From positions 124,001 through 188,000 of the forward strand of contig NZ_CANLYD010000011.1 in assembly GCF_947495315.1 (NCBI RefSeq): a DNA stretch of 64,000 bases. Direction: 5' to 3'. The notes below the pieces were generated by a model, which made no database searches, was not told the DNA's origin, and worked only from the letters and a program-made list of their open reading frames with translations. Both the position numbers and the translations under genes were made by a program. Of the stretch, positions 18,546 to 27,294 are shown piece by piece; within the stretch, counting starts at the first letter, position 1; each line of letters starts with the position of its first letter. The stretch comes from an uncultured Aquimarina sp. (GTDB taxonomy: Bacteria > Bacteroidota > Bacteroidia > Flavobacteriales > Flavobacteriaceae).

Positions 18546-19991
18546 ATGAAAGTTAGAATTTCGATTATTTGCTGTGTCCTCTTTGGGATACTAAGTACCC
18601 AAGCACAAGATAAAAAGTGGACATTAAGGGAGTGTGTAGAATATGCTTTGGAGAATAATATAACGATTAAACAATCTGCTCTTAATTTAGAAGCTGCGGA
18701 GATTGATAAAAGTGATGCGATTGGAGCACTTTTGCCAAGTTTTAACGCAAATGCAGGTAATACCTGGAGTTCTGGATTGAGCCCAGATCCAATTACAGGA
18801 ACAAACAGAACCGCGACATTTAGAAACTCTAGCTATGGTGTTAATGTAGGTATCACTTTGTTTGATGGATTAAGAAATTTAAAACAATTGCAAAGAGCTA
18901 AAATTAATAGGTTATTGAACCAGTATAATCTAGGTAAGTCTAAAGATGACATTGCACTTTTTATAGCGAATAGTTATTTACAAGTATTACTAAATAAAGA
19001 ATCCTTAAAAGTAATAGAAAAACAACATGATATTACTTTGGAGCAATTAAAGAGAACAAAGGATCTTGTTGATGCCGGTGTATTACCACAAGGAGACCTT
19101 TTGGAAATAGAAGCTACTTCTGCTGATGAATTAACACGTATCGTTCAGGCAGAAAATGCAGTTTTGATTGCACGAGTTGGATTGGCACAAACACTATTAA
19201 TTAAAGATTATGAAAAGTTTGACATCGCGGAACAAGAGTATTTGGTTCCAGAAAGCTCTATATTAAATAAATCTATAGAGGAAATCAGGTCTAGTGCTAG
19301 AGAAGCTCGATATGAAGTTCAAATTGCAGAACAAAACAAATTGATTGCAGAAAAGGATTTGGAAATTGCTAAAGGAGCTTATTATCCTACACTTAGTGGG
19401 TCATTTAATTATGGAACAAGAGAAGTAGGAACGAATACATTTGACGTTATAGGAATTGACCCTGTTACTCCTTTTGATCCAATTGGAACAGTAGAGGGTA
19501 CAGGAGATACCGTTTTTTCACTTATACCAAACCCTGTTTTGCAAGAGGGAGGACCAACTCCTTTCATAAAACAGTTGTATACCAATGATGGAATCTCTTA
19601 TGGTTTATCACTAAATGTTCCTATCTTCAATGGTTTTTCTACTAGGAACGCTGTTAAAAGAAGTAAAATTAATGTAAAACGTACAGCTTTTCAGTTGGAG
19701 CAAGCAGAGTTGGACTTAGATAGTAACGTATATCAAGCATATGTAGATGCTAAAGGATCTGCAGAAGCTTATGAAGCTTCTTTGGTCGCTGTAAAAGCAC
19801 AAGAAAGAGCTTATGAATATGCTAAAGATAGATATGATGTAGGAAGAACTAATGCATTTGATTTTAGTCAATCTAAATTTAGATTAGAAAACGCACAAAG
19901 TAATGTGGTACAAGCTAAGTTTGATTATATTTTTAAAATTAAAGTGTTAGAACTTTTTTTCGGAATAAAACTAGCAGATATAAAATTATAA
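18546..19991 (+). CDS. TolC-family outer membrane efflux protein
   Basis: 481 residues with a signal peptide (about 1-20, ending TQAQ), then two OEP repeats of long amphipathic helices with beta strands between. WTLRECVEYALENNITIKQ at the mature N-terminus and the later GLSLNVPIFNGF are typical of TolC-like proteins. It provides the outer-membrane channel for the flanking adaptors and ABC permeases. Confidence 0.93.
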   Translation: MKVRISIICCVLFGILSTQAQDKKWTLRECVEYALENNITIKQSALNLEAAEIDKSDAIGALLPSFNANAGNTWSSGLSPDPITGTNRTATFRNSSYGVNVGITLFDGLRNLKQLQRAKINRLLNQYNLGKSKDDIALFIANSYLQVLLNKESLKVIEKQHDITLEQLKRTKDLVDAGVLPQGDLLEIEATSADELTRIVQAENAVLIARVGLAQTLLIKDYEKFDIAEQEYLVPESSILNKSIEEIRSSAREARYEVQIAEQNKLIAEKDLEIAKGAYYPTLSGSFNYGTREVGTNTFDVIGIDPVTPFDPIGTVEGTGDTVFSLIPNPVLQEGGPTPFIKQLYTNDGISYGLSLNVPIFNGFSTRNAVKRSKINVKRTAFQLEQAELDLDSNVYQAYVDAKGSAEAYEASLVAVKAQERAYEYAKDRYDVGRTNAFDFSQSKFRLENAQSNVVQAKFDYIFKIKVLELFFGIKLADIKL

Positions 19992-20068
19992 ATAAATATC
20001 AGTGTGTTTGGGCTGTTAACCAAAAGGTTGTAATTTCATCCAATAGAATTAATTTTTTAATGTAAGTC

Positions 20069-21346
20069 ATGAGTAGAAAAACTTTACTAATAATTTTAAT
20101 CATTGTTGTAATTTTAGTTATTGGACTGGTCTTTGGTAAAAAAGCAGGATGGTTAGGTAAAGATGGAAACTTAAAAGAAGTAGAGATATCTAAAATTGAA
20201 AAGCTGGATATTATCGAAACTGTTTCTGCTACAGGAAAGATTCAGCCCGAGGTTGAAGTTAAACTTTCTTCTGAAGTTTCTGGAGAGATAATTGACTTAC
20301 CTATTAAAGAAGGGCAACAAGTAAAGAAAGGTGACCTTTTAGTTAGAATCAATCCAGATATTATACAATCTGGATTAAACAGATCTCAGGCTTCGTTAGA
20401 AAATGTAAGAGCAGGATTAAGACAAGCAGAAGCTAGTCTGAAAGAAGCAAAGCTAAGTTATGATCGTAATAAAGAGTTATTTGATAAAGGAGTAATTTCT
20501 AAAGCAGAATGGGATGGATCAGTTTCAGCATATGAGGTTGCAGAAGCTGCAAAGCAATCTGCATTCTATAGTGTAAAAAGTGCACAGGCTACAGTAAATG
20601 AAGCAAAAGACAACCTTAATAGAACAACGATCTATGCCCCAATGGATGGAACCATTTCTAAATTGTCTGTAGAGTTGGGAGAACGAGTAGTGGGTACGCA
20701 GCAGATGGCAGGTACCGAAATAGTAAGAGTGGCTGACTTAAGCAATATGGAAGTTGAGGTAGATGTAAATGAGAATGATATTGTCAAGATTTCTTTAGGA
20801 GATTCTACAATTGTTGAGGTGGATGCTTATCTCAAAAAACAATTTAAAGGCTTAGTTACAGAGATTGCCAACTCTGCAGAAAGTACACTTAGTGCAGATC
20901 AAGTAACTAATTTTAAAGTAAAAGTACGCATCCTAGAAAAGTCATATCAAGATTTAGTAAAAGATAAGCCAGAGAGCTATTCACCTTTTAGACCAGGTAT
21001 GACAGCTACAGTTGATGTTATTACTAATAAAAGAGAAAACATCATCGGAGTTCCAATTAGTGCTATTGTGATTAAGAGCGATACTTCTAGTAATGTTAAA
21101 AGGTCCTACGCAAAGGAAAAATTGAAAGAGTCTGATGAAAAGTTTGAGTGCGTTTTTGTGAAAGATGGCGGAGCTGCTAAATTAAGAGTGATTAAAACAG
21201 GTATTCAGGATGATAGTAATATAGAAATTACTGAAGGTTTAAAAGAAGGAGAAGAAGTTATTACAGGGCCTTATAATGTAGTTACCAAAACATTAAAGAT
21301 AGGAGATAAGGTGACTTCAAAAAAGGAAGAAAAGACTGAAGAGTAA
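20069..21346 (+). CDS. efflux periplasmic adaptor (second in cluster)
   Basis: 425 residues: N-terminal anchor (about 4-23), lipoyl half motifs (SSEVSGEIIDLPIKEGQ, then IYAPMDGTISKLSVELGE), a long coiled-coil hairpin (about 105-190), and a beta-barrel plus membrane-proximal domain. The C-terminus is Lys/Glu-rich. It is distinct in sequence from the adaptor before TolC. Its placement suggests an alternative adaptor for the same channel, or a pair working with the two different permeases. Confidence 0.9.
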   Translation: MSRKTLLIILIIVVILVIGLVFGKKAGWLGKDGNLKEVEISKIEKLDIIETVSATGKIQPEVEVKLSSEVSGEIIDLPIKEGQQVKKGDLLVRINPDIIQSGLNRSQASLENVRAGLRQAEASLKEAKLSYDRNKELFDKGVISKAEWDGSVSAYEVAEAAKQSAFYSVKSAQATVNEAKDNLNRTTIYAPMDGTISKLSVELGERVVGTQQMAGTEIVRVADLSNMEVEVDVNENDIVKISLGDSTIVEVDAYLKKQFKGLVTEIANSAESTLSADQVTNFKVKVRILEKSYQDLVKDKPESYSPFRPGMTATVDVITNKRENIIGVPISAIVIKSDTSSNVKRSYAKEKLKESDEKFECVFVKDGGAAKLRVIKTGIQDDSNIEITEGLKEGEEVITGPYNVVTKTLKIGDKVTSKKEEKTEE

Positions 21347-21362
21347 TTAGGATAATTAAGGG

Positions 21363-21370
21363 TATCTTTG
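21363..21370 (+). promoter_or_regulatory. tsaB promoter -7 element
   Basis: TATCTTTG, 16 bp before the tsaB ATG. No good -33 element is visible. It implies a very short leader. Confidence 0.45.
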
Positions 21371-21386
21371 CATAAATTTTTTTAAG

Positions 21387-22046
21387 ATGGCCTATATTCT
21401 TTGTATAGAAACTTCTACAACTAATTGCTCCGTTGCCTTAATTAAAGATGGTGAGGTAGTTGTATCCAAAGAGGATTATGATACTAAATATTCTCACGCC
21501 GAACGTTTACATCAATTTATTAATATAGTCATTAGGGAAGCCGGAATAGCTTTTAAAGATCTCGACGCCGTTTCCGTAAGTAAAGGGCCTGGTTCTTATA
21601 CAGGTTTGAGAATTGGCGTTTCTACAGCAAAAGGGTTATGTTACGGATTAAATATTCCGTTAATTTCTGTGGATACATTACATTCGTTAGCCTTACAGGT
21701 AAAAGCTAAAGAAGGTTTTGTGGTTCCTATGATTGATGCCAGAAGAATGGAAGTGTATTCTGCAATTTTCTCCAATACCTATAAACAACTAAGATCTACA
21801 GAAGCGGAAGTATTAACAGAGGCTTCTTATGAAACCTATTTACAAAAAAATAAAGTATATTTTATTGGGAATGGAGTTGCTAAATTTGCTGAAATTAACT
21901 CACATAAAAATGCGGAATTTATTTCAGACAAATTGCCATCGGCAATAGAGATGGCCACTGTAAGTTATACTAAATTTTCGGAAAATGATTTCGAAAATGT
22001 TAGTTACTTCGAGCCCTATTACTTAAAAGACTTCGTGACGGGTTAG
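21387..22046 (+). CDS. tsaB: tRNA threonylcarbamoyladenosine biosynthesis protein TsaB
   Basis: 219 residues of the ASKHA-fold TsaB family. TsaB pairs with TsaD and TsaE to make t6A37 in ANN-decoding tRNAs. The N-terminal ILCIETSTTNCSVAL and the motif KGPGSYTGLRIGVSTAKGL are characteristic. The conserved C-terminal FEPYYLKDF is encoded where the convergent gene overlaps by 47 bp on the other strand. Confidence 0.95.
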   Translation: MAYILCIETSTTNCSVALIKDGEVVVSKEDYDTKYSHAERLHQFINIVIREAGIAFKDLDAVSVSKGPGSYTGLRIGVSTAKGLCYGLNIPLISVDTLHSLALQVKAKEGFVVPMIDARRMEVYSAIFSNTYKQLRSTEAEVLTEASYETYLQKNKVYFIGNGVAKFAEINSHKNAEFISDKLPSAIEMATVSYTKFSENDFENVSYFEPYYLKDFVTG

Positions 22047-22704
22047 CATCGATATTTTTTAATGCATTATATTTTGCTACTAATTTTATTAAATCTTCTT
22101 TTTTCTTAACTTTTATTTTTTCTTTTTTGATATATTCTTTTAACTCATCTTTCTTATCAGAAAATACGGCTAATAAATCACTTTTTTTAGTTGGCAAATC
22201 GATTACGGTTCCATTTTCTTCTAGATAATAAGTTTCTGTAGTTTTTATTTTACCTATTTGGGCAGAACCAGTATCTGCATCCATGGGTTTTGGCTCTGTA
22301 ATTGTGAGATTATACTTTTTGTATATTCTATATTGCTCATTAAGTTCTACAAGAATATAGTACCCATGTTTGTTAAAACCTCGTTCGTTTTTGAAAGTAC
22401 AGTAATAGAAATAGTCATTACCGATTCTTACGTGGGTGGTAGGAGTTTTGATAATCTCATATAGCTTAGATCCTTCAGAATATTCTAATACATCATTAAA
22501 GATATTATATCGTATAGATGCTTCATATGTTCCGATTTTTTCGGCAATTATATTAGCATTCTGGTATTTTTTATTGATGTAAACAGAACCTGTATAGGAT
22601 TCAAATACTTTTGTTTCTTGAACTGTTTTTAATAATTCTTGTGGTAACTGAGCCAATAAAGTGGAAGTCGTTAAAAAAAATATTATTTGTAGTATATTTC
22701 TCAT
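22000..22704 (-). CDS. secreted protein of unknown family (paralogue 1)
   Basis: 234 residues from the ATG at 22704 (an ATG at 22716 is less likely because the signal peptide starts MRNILQIIFF and ends LLAQ). After LPQELLK comes a mixed alpha/beta domain with YYCTFKNERGFNKHGYYILVEL and YRIYKKYNLTITEP, then a Lys-rich helix DELKEYIKKEKIKVKKKEDL and a conserved tail PSRSLLSNRARSN. No known family recognised. Its last 47 bp overlap the tsaB 3' end in antisense. The following minus-strand gene is a clear paralogue. Confidence 0.75.
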   Translation of the reverse strand: MRNILQIIFFLTTSTLLAQLPQELLKTVQETKVFESYTGSVYINKKYQNANIIAEKIGTYEASIRYNIFNDVLEYSEGSKLYEIIKTPTTHVRIGNDYFYYCTFKNERGFNKHGYYILVELNEQYRIYKKYNLTITEPKPMDADTGSAQIGKIKTTETYYLEENGTVIDLPTKKSDLLAVFSDKKDELKEYIKKEKIKVKKKEDLIKLVAKYNALKNIDANPSRSLLSNRARSN

Positions 22705-22870
22705 ATCAATATTCATTTATGTTATCAATATATTAAAAATATTCAATAAAAAGTTAAAAACGTATTTAAAATACGGTTAAAACGTAATTATAGAAAGTTG
22801 ATTAGTAAGGGATTATGAAAAAGTTTGAGTAGTGAACGGAAAACGTTTAAAGGATTTAATTCGTTTTCAT

Positions 22871-22907
22871 AAAAAAAGCCATCCGACAAGGCCGGATGGC
22901 TTTTTTT
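22871..22907 (-). terminator. hairpin terminator of secreted paralogue 2
   Basis: AGCCATCCG pairs with CGGATGGCT around loop ACAAGGC, flanked by A7 and T7, so it can act in both directions. It lies just after the stop of the minus-strand gene ending at 22931. Confidence 0.85.
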
Positions 22908-22930
22908 ATGAAATATTAAGTTTAAAAGAT

Positions 22931-23635
22931 TTAATCTCTCCTAGATCTAGTGCTTAGTAAACTTCTCGATGGTCCGCCATCCGTGCTTTTTAATGCATTA
23001 TATCGGGATACAAGTCGTATAAGGTCTTCTTCTTTACGAACTTTTATTTTCTCCTTTTTTATATAATTCTTTAACTCCTCTTCTTTATCACTAAGAGCAG
23101 CTAAAATTTTCTTTTTATTCATTGGTAATTCCATGATAACACCACGTTCTTCAAGAAAATATGCCGTTTGGATTTGCACCTTACCAGGAGTTGCAGTTCC
23201 GCTTGCTGACCCTTTTTTATCAGGCTCTGTTATTTTGACAGAATATTTCTTGTATATCCTATAGCGTTCAGTTAGTTCCACCAAAACATAATAACCAGGC
23301 CTCTTTAGACCTCGTTGCGTTTTAAAGTTACAATAGTAATAATAATCACCATCTATTCTAGCATGTGATGTAGGACTTTTTACAAGTTCGAATAATTCAG
23401 AACCCTTTTTATACTGTAATGCATCTGTATAAGCATTATACCTTAGTTTAGTATCAAAGGTTCCTGATTTTTCATCTATGACACTTGCGTCTTTGTATCG
23501 AAGATGTTTAAAAATAGAACCATCAAACTCATCGAATGTACTTACTCTCTCAGTCGGTTTTAATAAAGATTGCGGAAGTTGCGCAAATAAAACAGGCGAC
23601 ATTACTAAAAACAAAAATTGTAGTATTTTTCTCAC
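22931..23635 (-). CDS. secreted protein of unknown family (paralogue 2)
   Basis: 234 residues with a signal peptide (MRKILQFLFLVMSPVLFAQ). It is collinear with the adjacent paralogue: LPQSLLK, YYYCNFKTQRGLKRPGYYVL, YRIYKKYSVKITEP, ELKNYIKKEKIKVRKEEDLI and the tail PSRSLLSTRSRRD. The two are tandem duplicates. Function is unknown; the exported, small, basic-tailed form suggests a periplasmic or outer-membrane-associated role, but nothing in the context confirms it. Confidence 0.78.
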   Translation of the reverse strand: MRKILQFLFLVMSPVLFAQLPQSLLKPTERVSTFDEFDGSIFKHLRYKDASVIDEKSGTFDTKLRYNAYTDALQYKKGSELFELVKSPTSHARIDGDYYYYCNFKTQRGLKRPGYYVLVELTERYRIYKKYSVKITEPDKKGSASGTATPGKVQIQTAYFLEERGVIMELPMNKKKILAALSDKEEELKNYIKKEKIKVRKEEDLIRLVSRYNALKSTDGGPSRSLLSTRSRRD

Positions 23636-24153
23636 GGTTTATTGATTTAGGTGAATTAAATGTAATAAAATGTGAGATTAAATGCAAAAATATAAGTTTT
23701 AATACAATATTTTTATTGATTTTTCAACGGATTAACTTTTTTGACAAGGTATTATTGGAAAATATTATATTTCATTGAAAATATAACACCTGTTTTTTAT
23801 GGTAAAACAGTAATTTTAGTTACGAAAACGTTGTAATTTTGTGAGAAAAATCTTCAATCAATTATTTAACTACTTGATTTACTTCGCTTCTGGGATGTTT
23901 ATATGCATTGTTTACGTAGATAATATAGTAATGTTTTATTCTCAGAAAGTCTTTCTTGGAGTGATCGGTTTCTAAAGCCGAAATACTTCCTGCTATAAAT
24001 TTATTGAATATATGGTATTACAATAAAATCCATGGTATAAGTACGTTATTCCATGGACTGTTTGTTTTAATCTGTATAAACGATAAAGAGTAAAATTAAC
24101 ATAATAAGATAGAAATATTTCACTTTGATAATTTCTAGTGGTGTTTAAAACAT
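23636..24153. other. gene-free region
   Basis: About 520 bp, very AT-rich, with no convincing coding frame on either strand. I saw no tRNA-like fold. It may hold the minus-strand promoter of secreted paralogue 2 near 23640-23720, but no clear TAnnTTTG match was found there. Confidence 0.4.
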
Positions 24154-24186
24154 AAAAAGCATCTCAAAATCATTAAGATGCTTTTT
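24154..24186 (-). terminator. terminator of the dodecin gene
   Basis: AAAAAGCATCT (24154-24164) pairs with AGATGCTTTTT (24176-24186); on the minus strand the hairpin ends in a T run. It sits about 20 bp after the dodecin stop. Confidence 0.8.
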
Positions 24187-24205
24187 ACAATAAGTAATAT
24201 ATTTT

Positions 24206-24406
24206 TTAATTTATCTCAAAAGATATTTTAAGAATAACTCTATACGCGGAAATTTCATTATCCTTAATGATCATTTTTTGATCAGAGACCCATGCGGATT
24301 TAATATTTTTCACTGTTTTACTAGCTTCTTTTATTCCATTTTTTGCAGCGTCTTCCCAACCTTTTTCTGAGGTTGCTATTACTTCTATTACTTTAACAAT
24401 TGCCAT
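24206..24406 (-). CDS. dodecin (flavin-binding)
   Basis: 66 residues, the normal length for dodecins, which form dodecamers that store flavin. The pattern VKVIEVIATSEKGWEDAAKN and later WVSDQKMII and YRVILKISFEI match the family's beta-alpha-beta-beta fold. The Trp in SAWVSDQ corresponds to the flavin-stacking position. It has its own terminator, so it is probably monocistronic. Confidence 0.9.
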   Translation of the reverse strand: MAIVKVIEVIATSEKGWEDAAKNGIKEASKTVKNIKSAWVSDQKMIIKDNEISAYRVILKISFEIN

Positions 24407-24533
24407 TTTAATAATTTTTTGGTTAATATTTTATAAAAGGTTCTCTAATATACGAGATACTTTGGTTTTTATTAAATAATAACCACTATTATTTATATGG
24501 TTTTTTCGATATCATCAAAGATAATTCGATGAA

Positions 24534-25439
24534 TTACCCATTTATAGCTTCTACAAATGCCACTTTGTCTTTTAGCATCTCTTTTAGCATATTTTCTATA
24601 CCATTCTTTAAGGTAAAGGTAGAAGAAGGGCACCCACTGCATGCTCCTTGCAAAATTACTTTTACTACTTTACTCTCTGGATCGTAAGAATCGAACATAA
24701 TATTACCTCCGTCACTGGCAACAGCGGGTTTGATATATTCCTCAATAATATTTACAATATCTTTTGAGGTATCATCCAGTTTCTCGAACGTTGTCTCAGC
24801 TTGTTTTTCTACTTGGCTTTTGGATACAGTTGCGTTTTCTGAAAGTACTTCCTTACCTTGTTCGAGATATTCTCTCAAAAATTCTCTTATTTCCATTGTA
24901 ATATCATTCCAGTCCGCCATATCATACTTATTGATAGAAATATAATTCTCATCAATATATACTTCTTTGACAAAAGGGAAATGAAACAATTTTTCTGCAA
25001 TAGGAGCTTCTTTAGTATCATCAATACTTTTAAATTCGTGTCCAACTGCAACTAATTTTTTATTTGCTACAAATTTAAGCACTGCAGGATTTGGAGTGCT
25101 TTCCGCATAGATGGTTATAGGTGTTTTTTTAGTAGATGTAGTTTCATTAATCACCGGTTGACCACTATTTAAATATTCCTTTATTTGCTCCGCAACCTCG
25201 TCCTGAACATCAGTCCAATCTATAATATCATACTTATCTATAGCCACAAAATTTTGCGCTATAAATACTCTTTTTACAAATGGCAGATAAAATAATTGTT
25301 GAGCTAATGGTGAATTATTAGCGTGATCAATATTTTCAAATTCATAACTAGTATGCTCGGTTAGGAAATAATTAGCTTCAAATTTTATAATACTCGGATT
25401 GGAAGTAGGCTCTATTTTTATTTCAAATTTCTTTTCCAT
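24534..25439 (-). CDS. NifU-family Fe-S scaffold/carrier with two Nfu_N domains
   Basis: 301 residues. Two successive Nfu_N domains (about 6-90 and 107-192) share the patterns TSNPSIIKFEAN / STPNPAVLKFVAN and LPFVKRVFI / FPFVKEVYI. A NifU C-terminal domain (about 222-300) follows, with the cluster ligands Cys267 and Cys270 in GACSGCPSS. Nfu proteins hold and transfer Fe-S clusters to target enzymes. The doubled N-domain differs from the single-domain Nfu of many bacteria. Divergent from the PorP-like gene. Confidence 0.92.
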   Translation of the reverse strand: MEKKFEIKIEPTSNPSIIKFEANYFLTEHTSYEFENIDHANNSPLAQQLFYLPFVKRVFIAQNFVAIDKYDIIDWTDVQDEVAEQIKEYLNSGQPVINETTSTKKTPITIYAESTPNPAVLKFVANKKLVAVGHEFKSIDDTKEAPIAEKLFHFPFVKEVYIDENYISINKYDMADWNDITMEIREFLREYLEQGKEVLSENATVSKSQVEKQAETTFEKLDDTSKDIVNIIEEYIKPAVASDGGNIMFDSYDPESKVVKVILQGACSGCPSSTFTLKNGIENMLKEMLKDKVAFVEAING

Positions 25440-25452
25440 GATATATTTTTGG

Positions 25453-25460
25453 CAAATTTA
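25453..25460 (-). promoter_or_regulatory. possible nfu promoter -7 element
   Basis: On the minus strand this reads TAAATTTG (TAnnTTTG), 13 bp before the nfu start, implying a very short leader. No -33 element was found. Confidence 0.35.
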
Positions 25461-25549
25461 CTAAAAAGTAATTCCACTTTAGAGTAGGGTTTATAAGATT
25501 AAGAATGTTTTAATACTAGGGCGAAAAGATATGTTCTGTTAAAAATTAA

Positions 25550-25557
25550 TATATTTG
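25550..25557 (+). promoter_or_regulatory. possible promoter -7 element for PorP/SprF-like gene
   Basis: TATATTTG matches TAnnTTTG, about 124 bp before the start. That would give a long leader. Confidence 0.35.
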
Positions 25558-25681
25558 CTCCCGGCAATAAATAATATTTTAATTTGGGAAAAGAAATATT
25601 AAGCCCCCACAATATAAGCAGAATTAAATAGTTTATATTGAAATAATTAACCTAGTTTTCCTTTTAAACATAATGCCTCTA

Positions 25682-26707
25682 ATGAATTTGAAGAAATACT
25701 ATTTGTTGTTTGCTATACTAACCTCACAATTTATTTTTTCTCAGGAAGGAATCCCAGTTTATGCAGATTACCTTTCTGATAATTTATATCTGGTTCATCC
25801 ATCTATGGCGGGAGCTTCTAATGCAAATAAAATTAGGCTTACTGCAAGGAAACAGTGGTTTGATGTAGATAATGCACCTAATACGCAATCAGCTAATATT
25901 AATTTTAGGACAGGTGATAAGGTAGGGCTTGGTGCAATAATATATCAGGATGAAAACGGTCCTTTTTCTCAGACAGGAGTATTTGCCACATTTGCATACC
26001 ATTTATTATTCTCTCGTGATCGAACCGATCTAAATATGTTATCTTTTGGTATTAGTGGGGCGTTTATTCAATCTAACGTAGATACAACTGGGTTTGATGA
26101 CCCTTTAGACCCGGATCCAGCAATAATAGGAAGACTACAAAAAGATGGTTATTTTAATTTAGATGTAGGGATGTCTTATCATTATCTAGATTGGTTTGCA
26201 CATTTTACTGTAAAAAATATATTACCTACCACAAGAGGCCTTTTTGATAATTCTAATAATACTATTGCAGAGCCCAACAATCAGAGAAGGTATATTTTTT
26301 CTGTGGGATATGTGTTTGGATTAGGAAATGGCGGCCCTTGGAGTTTAGAACCTTCACTTCTTTATCAGGCAACTGACCAAACTAAGGAAAGCACTATTGA
26401 TGGAAACTTAAAAGTATATAGAAGTTTTGGAGAGCTTGTTACTCTGTGGGGAGGATTGTCTTATAGAAGAAGTTTTGACGGTGCAGAATTCTCTCAGACA
26501 GGTGCGGAAATAGAAAGTCAAAAATTACAATATATTACACCGTTTTTAGGTATAAATTATAAAAAATGGATGGTAGGATATACGTATAGTTATCAATCTA
26601 ATTCTGTAGTGTTAACTAATGGAGGTTTCCATCAGTTAACATTAGGGTACGATTTTGGAAAACGTAAAGAACGTTGGAACTGTCATTGTCCAGCTGTTAA
26701 TAATTAG
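25682..26707 (+). CDS. PorP/SprF-family type IX secretion outer membrane protein
   Basis: 341 residues from the ATG at 25682 (MNLKKYYLLFA..., signal peptide ending FSQ); an ATG three codons earlier is possible. The mature start GIPVYADYLSDNLYLVHPSMAG and the barrel-like strands with LGAIIYQDENGPFSQTG and GGLSYRRSF are diagnostic of PorP/SprF. The family assists outer-membrane secretion or attachment of large type IX cargo. Usually it sits next to a giant adhesin-like gene; here neither neighbour is one. Confidence 0.9.
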   Translation: MNLKKYYLLFAILTSQFIFSQEGIPVYADYLSDNLYLVHPSMAGASNANKIRLTARKQWFDVDNAPNTQSANINFRTGDKVGLGAIIYQDENGPFSQTGVFATFAYHLLFSRDRTDLNMLSFGISGAFIQSNVDTTGFDDPLDPDPAIIGRLQKDGYFNLDVGMSYHYLDWFAHFTVKNILPTTRGLFDNSNNTIAEPNNQRRYIFSVGYVFGLGNGGPWSLEPSLLYQATDQTKESTIDGNLKVYRSFGELVTLWGGLSYRRSFDGAEFSQTGAEIESQKLQYITPFLGINYKKWMVGYTYSYQSNSVVLTNGGFHQLTLGYDFGKRKERWNCHCPAVNN

Positions 26708-26731
26708 AGAAAGATGTTTGTCTAAATATAA

Positions 26732-26763
26732 AATAAAGGCCAGCTAGAAAGCTGGCCTTTATT
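26732..26763. terminator. bidirectional terminator between convergent genes
   Basis: AATAAAGGCCAGCT pairs perfectly with AGCTGGCCTTTATT around a four-base loop. It lies between the PorP-like gene and the convergent rhodanese gene and can serve both. Confidence 0.8.
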
Positions 26764-26767
26764 TATT

Positions 26768-27280
26768 CTATTCTACTTCGGTGCCTGTAAACTTTAAACG
26801 CTCATCTCGTATTGGAACTAAAGAAGATAATTCGTAGATATTTTTATATCCATAACCGTATAGATTGATAAAGGTTGGAATGTTTAATGCTAACGGTAGA
26901 CTCTTGGTTGGAAAATTCAGAGTATCACCATCGATATTATTATTGCAATAAATTAAAATTCTGGTTTTTTTATCCGGAATTATTTTTGCTAATTTCTCTT
27001 CTGTAAAATCAGAAAAATTTAAATGAACCGAACCTTTAAGATGTTTTCGGTTGTAAGCAGCTTCTGATCTCGTGTCTAATAATATGGTACCATTGTCTTG
27101 TGTAAAATCAAGAAACTGATCCAAAGGTATTAATCTTTTTTGCCGATACTCCATAACTTCTTCTGTGATTTCTAAAAAAGAATTATAATCAACTTTAGAT
27201 TTTTGTAGTTTTTGATTTTTTTGAGACAACATGGTTATGGGTGTTAAAACGATTAATAGAACTATTAGATTTGTTTTCAT
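26768..27280 (-). CDS. rhodanese-like domain protein, exported
   Basis: 170 residues with a signal peptide (about 1-19). A rhodanese domain occupies about 50-150: GTILLDTRSEAAYNRKHLKGSV and the active-site strand ILIYCNNNIDGD with Cys112. Rhodanese domains transfer sulfane sulfur or bind phosphate-like groups, but the active loop here is longer than in thiosulfate sulfurtransferases. It is 14 bp downstream of the VWA lipoprotein gene, so the two are cotranscribed. Confidence 0.83.
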   Translation of the reverse strand: MKTNLIVLLIVLTPITMLSQKNQKLQKSKVDYNSFLEITEEVMEYRQKRLIPLDQFLDFTQDNGTILLDTRSEAAYNRKHLKGSVHLNFSDFTEEKLAKIIPDKKTRILIYCNNNIDGDTLNFPTKSLPLALNIPTFINLYGYGYKNIYELSSLVPIRDERLKFTGTEVE

Positions 27281-27294
27281 AGTTTTAATGTTTA

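Noticed and set aside
23636..24153. A small RNA gene in the gap before dodecin
   Set aside because: No promoter-terminator pair or stable fold could be supported by eye.
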